DNA from: an uncultured Anaerococcus sp.
Lineage (GTDB): Bacteria; Bacillota; Clostridia; Tissierellales; Peptoniphilaceae
NCBI RefSeq assembly: GCF_937934665.1
Contig: NZ_CALGYW010000055.1
Coordinates: 1-5,255, forward strand
Length of the DNA stretch: 5,255 bases
Direction: 5' to 3'
Shown here: positions 1-3,866 of the stretch, in pieces
How positions within the stretch are numbered: position 1 is the first letter of the stretch
How the letters are laid out: each line of letters starts with the position of its first letter
Made by a program: the position numbers and the translations under genes
Notes under the pieces: model-generated
The model's input: only the letters and a program-made list of their open reading frames with translations
What the model was told of the DNA's origin: nothing
Database searches by the model: none

Positions 1-62
1 TCTTTTAACAAGTCTCTATCATCTTTAATTAAGTTAATTGCTAAATTTTTTATCTGTAACAT
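1..62 (-). CDS. N-terminus of a probable ABC-type ATPase (ABC-F-like), cut by the window edge
   Basis: Only the first 20 codons are visible, reading MLQIKNLAINLIKDDRDLLK. The ATG at 62..60 follows a perfect AGGAGG (72..67) after 4 nt, so the start is secure. The opening 'MLQIKNL' followed by a short strand and a charged turn is how many ATP-binding-cassette domains begin, before the Walker A motif. Walker A itself lies outside the window, so the ATPase call is inference. A long attenuator-like leader upstream is typical of antibiotic-induced ABC-F ribosome-protection genes in Bacillota, and this favours ABC-F over a transporter ATPase. It could also be another ABC ATPase or an unrelated protein. 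The existence of a gene here is much more certain than its family. Confidence 0.5.
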   Translation of the reverse strand, partial: MLQIKNLAINLIKDDRDLLK

Positions 63-110
63 ATATCCTCCTAGGATGATATGCCACTTATGAATAATAT
101 TTATAAATTT

Positions 111-230
111 TCACAAAAAAAGTCCGTCCCAAGTGAACAGACCTATTCCAAAAAAGAATAATCTTATCCACAATATGGCATACCAAAACACGCCAAGGCA
201 AACCTCAGCACAATCAGTATCAATTTCCAT
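111..230 (-). CDS. Candidate 39-aa leader peptide overlapping an attenuator
   Basis: From the ATG at 230..228 an uninterrupted ORF runs to TGA at 113..111. The product starts acidic (MEIDTDCAEVCLG) and then becomes very hydrophobic and aromatic (VFWYAILWIRLFFFGIGLF, then TWDGLFL). Its last codons are read straight through the terminator hairpin at 122-142 and its T-run. A ribosome translating or stalling here would therefore stop the terminator from folding, which is the logic of leader-peptide attenuation. Against it: no Shine-Dalgarno lies directly before this ATG. The nearest AAGGAG (263..258) is 27 nt upstream. The frame is open further back, to a TAA at 272..270, but has no ordinary start codon nearer to that site; an ATA codon sits 6 nt from it. 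The ORF could be chance in AT-rich DNA. Function is inferred from position only. Confidence 0.35.
   Translation of the reverse strand: MEIDTDCAEVCLGVFWYAILWIRLFFFGIGLFTWDGLFL
115..144 (-). terminator. Intrinsic terminator in the leader of the ABC-type gene (attenuator)
   Basis: On the minus strand, GTCTGTTC (142..135) pairs with GGACGGAC (129..122) as an 8-bp stem with two G-U pairs around the loop ACTTG. The base of the stem can extend by weak pairs. Seven T's (121..115) follow. It ends more than 50 nt before the ATG of the downstream gene and after a good promoter, so it would stop transcription inside the leader unless disrupted. A second hairpin, TATTC/GAATA (160..144), abuts the first arm. 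A third, TGGCGT/ATGCCA (195..176), lies upstream. I could not identify a convincing long antiterminator pairing. Confidence 0.7.
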
Positions 231-235
231 ATTGC

Positions 236-263
236 TTATAAAATCATCTATACATTTCTCCTT
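236..263 (-). promoter_or_regulatory. Orphan Shine-Dalgarno with three-codon ORFs at the leader start
   Basis: A strong AAGGAG (263..258) is followed by two minimal reading frames. ATG-TAT-AGA-TGA starts 2 nt after it, which is too close for normal initiation. ATG-ATT-TTA-TAA (247..236; peptide MIL) starts 10 nt after it. No long ORF uses this site with a normal start codon. Very short leader peptides are known in the regulation of macrolide and ABC-F resistance genes, so a tripeptide uORF is possible. The site could instead serve the 39-aa ORF from a non-standard start. Confidence 0.3.
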
Positions 264-279
264 ATTTGTTTATAACTTT

Positions 280-306
280 ACTATACTGCCATTATTATAA
301 TTTCAA
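280..306 (-). promoter_or_regulatory. Probable promoter of the ABC-gene leader transcript
   Basis: Minus strand: TTGAAA (306..301), a 15-nt spacer and TATAGT (285..280), giving a start near 273, just before the orphan Shine-Dalgarno. A perfect TATAAT (299..294) overlaps it but has no good -35 at 17 nt. The exact choice is uncertain, but a promoter in this 30-bp AT-rich stretch is likely. The resulting leader would be about 210 nt. Confidence 0.45.
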
Positions 307-346
307 AATATTTAATAATACTTAACTTTTAAAAATGTTGGCTTAT

Positions 347-880
347 CTATCTTGTTACAAGCTTTTTTCTAAGCTCTAGCCCATCATAGATAATATCCGT
401 ACCTAATTTATTAAAAGATATTTGCCTATAGTCACTAAATCCATTATTATAACAAGCTTTTATAGAACCAATATTCTCTTTGGCAACATCCGCAGAAATG
501 TATTTTCCACCCTTTGCCTTAACAAATTTCTCTAAAGAGCAAATAAGATCTGTTGCAAGTCCCTTACCCCAACACTCTTTTTTGAAGGTATAACCTATTG
601 CCCAAACTTCTTCGTCCATTTCCCAAGCACAGGTAGTTCCGATTATCTGTTTATTTATTTTATCGAGTAGAACAAAATAAAAATCATCAGTCCAATTTTC
701 ACTATTATCAAGCTCGCCATTTTAAAAACAACTTCTTATCTCATCCCCATTTTTATAGTAGGAATCAGCAAGATATTTACCAACCTCTACATTTCCCCAA
801 ATTTTTGAAACTTCGTCGCAATCCTCAATAACCATATCTCTAATAAATAATCTTTCTGTCTCAAACCTATATTTTCTCAT
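347..880 (-). pseudogene. GNAT family N-acetyltransferase interrupted by an in-frame stop
   Basis: Reading from ATG at 880..878, behind GAAGG (890..886), a 177-codon GNAT acetyltransferase can be read to TAG at 349..347. Codon 53 is TAA (724..722), and the frame is the same on both sides, so this is a nonsense change and not a frameshift. Family features: the N-terminal 'ETERLFIRDMVIED' typical of the RimJ/RimL-like Acetyltransf_3 group, the acetyl-CoA loop 'KKECWGKGLA' (around residues 100-109), and 'ENIGSIKACYNNGF' (about 135-148), where the usual Asn and Gly-Phe of motif B sit. The part after the stop (from M88, at 619) keeps the cofactor loop but has no ribosome-binding site. Such proteins use acetyl-CoA to acetylate small molecules or protein N-termini; the substrate cannot be told. 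It lies 40 nt after the membrane-protein gene and may share its transcript. A sequencing error or suppressed stop would make it intact. Confidence 0.8.
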
Positions 881-920
881 AAAAACCTTCAAACATTACT
901 AACCTAATATGCTTACAATT

Positions 921-1367
921 TTATACTATTCTTCTCCAATAAAATTTAAGAAACAAACTTACCAACAAAAGAAAACCGCCTGTAATTGCTAACGTATAGA
1001 ATACGACAATATTAATATAAGAAGCCAAAATAGAGACTATAAAAATTCCAACAGCTAATATGCTTATTATAGAAGAGGCTGACTTTAATTTTATAAATCT
1101 TTCTCTTTCGTCATATTCTTTAATATACATTTCTTTTAGTAACTTTTTGTCCTGTAAAGCTTTTTTTGTTTTACAAATTAGGTAAAGACAAATAAAATTA
1201 AAACCTAATACTAAACCTGTTAAAAACCCCAAAGATGAATCATTGACTACTAGGTTTTCTTTTAACAAAAACCTCCCCAAACCCAAAAACGCCATGGCAA
1301 AACCTATAAAAGCTTGGTAGATTCTCTTTTTCTTTATCAAACCTTCACGATATTTTTCTAAATTCAT
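921..1367 (-). CDS. Four-helix membrane protein paired with an XRE regulator (function unknown)
   Basis: The 148-aa product has hydrophobic segments at about residues 17-35, 46-66, 98-116 and 119-142. Between the two pairs lies a charged cytoplasmic-looking loop with the motif 'EYDERERFIKLKSAS' (84-98). This build, two helical hairpins around a 'DERE.....KA'-like motif, recalls the DUF2178-like small membrane proteins encoded next to XRE regulators in Bacillota. I do not know its biochemical role. The start is clear: ATG at 1367..1365 overlaps the stop of the XRE gene as ATGA, and the GAGGAGG that serves it lies inside the Glu codons ending the XRE gene. The two proteins are therefore translationally coupled and probably work together, perhaps with the membrane partner controlling or sensing for the regulator (inference). 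Confidence 0.8.
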   Translation of the reverse strand: MNLEKYREGLIKKKRIYQAFIGFAMAFLGLGRFLLKENLVVNDSSLGFLTGLVLGFNFICLYLICKTKKALQDKKLLKEMYIKEYDERERFIKLKSASSIISILAVGIFIVSILASYINIVVFYTLAITGGFLLLVSLFLKFYWRRIV

Positions 1368-1564
1368 TCTTCCTCCTCAAATATAAATACATCTTCTATA
1401 TTTAAACCAAAATATTTTGCTATCTTGTAAGCCAGAGGTAGGGATGCTATGTACTTACCAGTTTCTATGGATGTTATAGTCTGCCTAGTAACTCCAACTA
1501 TTTCAGCAAGGTCTGCTTGTGATAGTTTATTTTCCTTCCTCAATTCAGCTATTCGTATCTTCAC
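1364..1564 (-). CDS. Small XRE-family helix-turn-helix regulator
   Basis: The 66-aa protein is almost only a Cro/CI-type HTH. Residues 15-24 (SQADLAEIVG) form the positioning helix and 26-37 (TRQTITSIETGK) the recognition helix. 'PLAYKIAKYFGLNIEDVF' (43-60) is the standard fourth/fifth-helix signature, and a run of four Glu ends the chain. This is the YgzD/YozG-like compact type seen in Bacillota, with no sensor domain. The start is GTG at 1564..1562, preceded by AAGGTGG (1575..1569). The gene sits directly behind a near-consensus promoter with a 13-bp repeat that is the best candidate for its operator, so it probably represses itself. It diverges from the AbiF-type gene and may affect that promoter too, which is inference. 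Confidence 0.93.
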   Translation of the reverse strand: MKIRIAELRKENKLSQADLAEIVGVTRQTITSIETGKYIASLPLAYKIAKYFGLNIEDVFIFEEEE

Positions 1565-1604
1565 TAAACCACCTTCTAATCAAAATAAGTAATTCTTTAT
1601 AAAA

Positions 1605-1633
1605 AGTATAGCACGCTTTGCATTAATTGTCAA
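1605..1633 (-). promoter_or_regulatory. Sigma-A promoter of the XRE-membrane protein operon
   Basis: On the minus strand TTGACA (1633..1628), a 17-nt spacer and TATACT (1610..1605) form an almost perfect vegetative promoter about 40 nt before the GTG start. Such a strong core suggests the operon is kept in check by a repressor. Confidence 0.92.
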
Positions 1634-1645
1634 GTATGCTTTGCA
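1610..1645 (-). repeat. Direct repeat flanking the -35/spacer: likely XRE operator
   Basis: TGCAAAGCATACT (1645..1633) and TGCAAAGCGTGCT (1622..1610) match at 11 of 13 positions and are spaced 23 bp apart, roughly two helix turns. The first ends at the first base of the -35 box. The second fills the spacer and touches the -10 box. Protein bound there would block RNA polymerase. That the neighbouring XRE protein is the binder is inference from position. Confidence 0.65.
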
Positions 1646-1649
1646 CAAA

Positions 1650-1677
1650 TTGACTTATATTTTTTTTATGTTATAAT
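1650..1677 (+). promoter_or_regulatory. Promoter of the AbiF RNA / abiF unit
   Basis: TTGACT (1650-1655), a 16-nt spacer and a perfect TATAAT (1672-1677) predict transcription starting at about 1684, immediately before the hairpin RNA. It diverges from the XRE promoter. The two -35 boxes are only about 17 bp apart, with one operator repeat between them, so both units could be controlled from one site. Confidence 0.8.
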
Positions 1678-1683
1678 TAACTT

Positions 1684-1745
1684 AACAGAACCTCTCCACG
1701 CTTAATGTAGGTTTCCTACATGCGGACCACGGAGAGGGCTTTTTT
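1684..1745 (+). ncRNA. Structured RNA upstream of the AbiF-type gene (AbiF RNA motif-like)
   Basis: Between the promoter and the abiF ribosome-binding site lies a compact fold of about 60 nt. Outer stem: CCTCTCC (1691-1697) with GGAGAGG (1731-1737), 7 bp. Inner stem: ATGTAGG (1705-1711) with CCTACAT (1715-1721), 7 bp closed by a TTT loop. CGC (1699-1701) pairs with GCG (1722-1724) across a TTA bulge (1702-1704). An asymmetric internal loop sets A1698 against GACCAC (1725-1730). A T-run (1740-1745) follows. I recall a published 'AbiF RNA' motif located just upstream of Abi_2/AbiF genes, and the position and architecture here fit it; I could not align to its model. It could be a free small RNA made by termination at the T-run, a cis-acting attenuator of abiF, or both. 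An antitoxin or guide-like role by binding the HEPN protein is inference. Confidence 0.8.
1691..1745 (+). terminator. Intrinsic terminator formed by the AbiF RNA outer stem
   Basis: The GC-rich CCTCTCC/GGAGAGG stem is followed after GC by six T's (1740-1745). It would end most transcripts at about 62 nt and let a minority read into abiF, whose start lies 18 nt later. This would give an excess of RNA over toxin mRNA from one promoter. Confidence 0.65.
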
Positions 1746-1762
1746 ATATAAGGAGAAAGTGA

Positions 1763-2644
1763 ATGGAATTAAAGCCAGCTTTAAGTTATGAGGAGCAAAT
1801 CAATAAACTAAAAAATGATCACAATCTTTCTATAACTGATTTTAATTATGCAGAGGATATTTTAAAAAAAGTTAATTACTACAGGCTATCAGGATACGGT
1901 ATTGGCCTTAAAAATTTTAATAATAGGGAGCATTACAAAGATTATGTAAGTATTGAATATTTATTTAACCTTTATTGCTTTGATAGTCAGTTTAAAAATA
2001 ACCTAATAAGAACTATTGAACAAATAGAAATTGAGCTTAGAACTCAAATAGCTTACCACTTATCTATTAAATATGGAGCTGATGCTCTTATGAATAAAGA
2101 TAATTTTATCAACAAAACAAATAAAGAAGGTCAAACAATATATTCCATAATTAACAAAAATCTAAAAAAAGAAATTAATAGACAAAAAAATAAACCTTTT
2201 GTTAAGCATCATTTAAAAAAGTATGGTGGAAAGTTTCCAATATGGGTATCAGTTGAGCTCCTATCTTTTGGAAATTTATCTTCTTTGTTTAGCATTCTAA
2301 AAAATGAAGATAAAAAAGAGATTTCTAATTACTACAATACAGATCCTAAATATTTAAAAAATTGGATTCTATGCCTTGTTGAAGTTAGAAATATTTGCGC
2401 CCATTACACTAGACTTTATAATATGCCATTAAAGGAAAATCCTCGTTTGTACTCCGAAAATGAAAAATATAAGGGAAAGCAAAATAAAATATTTCCTATC
2501 ATATTGATAATAAAGAGAATTCTGAACTCAAATGACCAACGGAAATCTCTTTTAAAAGATTTAGAGAATACTTTTAATAAATACCAAGGTTATTTTAATT
2601 ATAATTTTATGGGTTTTCCTAATAATTGGAAAGATATTCTTTGA
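1763..2644 (+). CDS. abiF: Abi_2 (AbiD/AbiF-type) HEPN abortive-infection protein
   Basis: This 293-aa protein has the usual length and landmarks of the Abi_2 family: 'KPALSYEEQI' (4-13), 'VNYYRLSGY' (37-45), 'FPIWVSVELLSFGNLSSLF' (158-176) and 'FMGFPNNW' (282-289). The segment 'EVRNICAHYTRLYN' (207-220) contains the canonical HEPN ribonuclease signature R209-N210-x3-H214. A second R-x5-H lies in 'LRTQIAYHL' (R93, H99). Family members cause abortive phage infection, and HEPN proteins generally cleave RNA in the cytoplasm, so a toxin-type RNase acting on host or phage RNA is likely. The ATG at 1763 is fixed by AAGGAG (1750-1755) with 7-nt spacing. The gene is alone on its strand, preceded by a structured RNA and its own promoter, with a terminator 60 nt after its stop. 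Lys codons are mostly AAA and the gene is more AT-rich by eye than those to its right, as for acquired defence genes. Phage specificity cannot be inferred. Confidence 0.93.
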   Translation: MELKPALSYEEQINKLKNDHNLSITDFNYAEDILKKVNYYRLSGYGIGLKNFNNREHYKDYVSIEYLFNLYCFDSQFKNNLIRTIEQIEIELRTQIAYHLSIKYGADALMNKDNFINKTNKEGQTIYSIINKNLKKEINRQKNKPFVKHHLKKYGGKFPIWVSVELLSFGNLSSLFSILKNEDKKEISNYYNTDPKYLKNWILCLVEVRNICAHYTRLYNMPLKENPRLYSENEKYKGKQNKIFPIILIIKRILNSNDQRKSLLKDLENTFNKYQGYFNYNFMGFPNNWKDIL

Positions 2645-2701
2645 CCCAATTATTTACTCTCAAATAAAAATGCATGTTAATGTTTCTTGACATTTAAATT
2701 C

Positions 2702-2736
2702 AAAAAGCCCAGCCATATAGCTGAGCTTTTGTTTTT
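2702..2736. terminator. Bidirectional terminator between abiF and the zinc-ribbon gene
   Basis: A 9-bp stem, AAGCCCAGC (2705-2713) with GCTGAGCTT (2720-2728), has one wobble-type pair and a 6-nt loop. On the plus strand it is followed by TT-G-TTTTT. On the minus strand it follows the stop of the zinc-ribbon gene and runs into a T-run (2706..2702). It serves both convergent genes. Confidence 0.9.
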
Positions 2737-3766
2737 AGTCTCTAAATTCACCTGTTATTAGTTTTGAAGATATCCAGCCTCCGTCTATTTTTAGCCAGTA
2801 TCTGCCGCCGTCGTTTACTACCTCACTTACCTTTAGGTTATCTCCGTCGTAGACATAGCCTGCTACTCCTGAGTTTAGGTTTGGCTCTGTTCTTATTTCT
2901 CCCATGTGGGCGTCAACTGTCACATTCTTGTTTAAGAAGTCTTTTTCCTTGTAGATTTCTGTATATGAAGGGTTACCGTTTTGACCGTAGGAGTTGTTTC
3001 CTCTTAGGGCTTCTAGATCGTATTGGTTAGCTAATTCTCGTCTGCTAGCTCTAGTGTCTTTTAAGTCACTATCTTCATTTGTATTAGCTTCTGTTTCTTC
3101 ATTTTCTTGGTTTTCTTCAGTTTCTTCTTCGCTAACTTCTTTTTCTTCTTCCTTGTCGGCTAATTTTTCAGTTTTTCCAGTTAATTTTTCCTTAAAATCA
3201 GATAGGGCCTTAGATTCTGGTAGAAGGTCAGCGTAGGTTGTCGCTAGTTTTTTAGCTTCTTTCTCATTTTCATCAGCTATTTCTTTTTCTATATCCTTTA
3301 CTACTGCTTTTTCTACTTGATCAAGCTTAGCTTGGCCCTCTTCATAATAATCGCCTGCTTCTTTAGGGATTGCCTTTAGGATTTCTATAGCTTTTTTGTA
3401 GTCTTTGTTTTTGATGTTTTCATCACTTGTTTTAATGGCTTTTTTATAAAGAGCTATATCCTCTTGTTGGGTTGATTCGATTCTATTGTTTCTAGCCATT
3501 TCCTTTTCTGCCCCTAGCTTAAAGAAGTAGGATAGGACTATAAAAACAACAGCGAAGGCCATTACTGATCCTATGATAAGGCCATAGCTCATGAGGTCCT
3601 TGTCCTTGCCTCTTTGTCTTTGCCTTTGGGTGCGTTTTCTGCTAACATCTTTGTTGATTTTTATTTTTTCATTTTTAATATTTTTCTCATCTACTAGGCT
3701 TGCTCCACAAGACTCGCAGACCTTGGCCCCGTCTTTATTTTTGTGGCCACATTTTTTACAGATCAT
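2735..3766 (-). CDS. Zinc-ribbon, single-pass membrane protein with extracellular SH3b domain
   Basis: Domains of the 343-aa product in order: zinc ribbon with C3-x2-C6 and C17-x2-C20, a basic linker (41-57, rich in Arg/Gln/Lys), one transmembrane helix (about 61-83), a charged helical or TPR-like stalk (about 95-200), a Glu-rich low-complexity stretch (about 203-235), and an SH3b fold (about 282-338, 'GEIRTEPNLNSGVAGYVYDGD...WLKIDGGWISSKLI'). Basic residues before the helix place the zinc ribbon in the cytoplasm and the SH3b domain outside, where such domains usually bind peptidoglycan. Proteins of this build are common in Bacillota and act around the cell envelope, but I know of no defined function for this one. 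The ATG at 3766..3764 has AGGAGG (3776..3771) 4 nt upstream. It has its own promoter and a strong terminator, 100 nt after the DUF438 gene with no clear terminator between them, so some read-through is possible. Confidence 0.88.
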   Translation of the reverse strand: MICKKCGHKNKDGAKVCESCGASLVDEKNIKNEKIKINKDVSRKRTQRQRQRGKDKDLMSYGLIIGSVMAFAVVFIVLSYFFKLGAEKEMARNNRIESTQQEDIALYKKAIKTSDENIKNKDYKKAIEILKAIPKEAGDYYEEGQAKLDQVEKAVVKDIEKEIADENEKEAKKLATTYADLLPESKALSDFKEKLTGKTEKLADKEEEKEVSEEETEENQENEETEANTNEDSDLKDTRASRRELANQYDLEALRGNNSYGQNGNPSYTEIYKEKDFLNKNVTVDAHMGEIRTEPNLNSGVAGYVYDGDNLKVSEVVNDGGRYWLKIDGGWISSKLITGEFRD

Positions 3767-3808
3767 AATGCCTCCTATTTATTATTAATCATAATTTTAC
3801 TTACTTAT

Positions 3809-3817
3809 ATTATATCA
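3809..3817 (-). promoter_or_regulatory. Extended -10 promoter of the zinc-ribbon gene
   Basis: TGATATAAT on the minus strand is a perfect -10 (TATAAT, 3814..3809) with the TG extension. The -35 region at 17 nt is poor (TAAAAA), as is usual for extended -10 promoters. It lies about 45 nt before the ATG. Confidence 0.65.
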
Positions 3818-3866
3818 TAAAATCAGATTAATTTTTAAGAAAATTAGGAATTTATCTTTTACTAGA

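Noticed and set aside
619..880. Programmed frameshift or recoding in the GNAT gene
   Set aside because: The reading frame is the same before and after the TAA, so no shift is needed, and no SECIS- or pyrrolysine-type context is visible (the stop is TAA).
1610..1645. CRISPR repeat
   Set aside because: Only two imperfect 13-bp copies exist, set within a promoter, with no further units and no cas genes. An operator explains it better.
1691..1737. Riboswitch or T-box before abiF
   Set aside because: The element is only about 60 nt with two simple stems and none of the T-box or metabolite-riboswitch core sequences I know. Position and shape fit an AbiF RNA better.
2687..2692. TTGACA on the plus strand between abiF and the terminator
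   Set aside because: No -10 element occurs at 16-18 nt; the expected place holds the terminator stem, and no plus-strand gene follows.
2764..3030. 88-aa plus-strand ORF
   Set aside because: It lies wholly antisense to the zinc-ribbon/SH3b gene, has no ribosome-binding site and reads as a low-complexity Leu/Arg shadow of that gene.
2994..3236. 80-aa plus-strand ORF rich in Ser
   Set aside because: It is the complement of the Glu/Lys-rich stalk (GAA/GAG read backwards gives TTC/CTC), with no homologous pattern and no ribosome-binding site.
3591..3788. 65-aa plus-strand ORF with a hydrophobic segment
   Set aside because: It is antisense to the basic linker and zinc ribbon, and the apparent membrane segment is the mirror of Lys/Asn codons.
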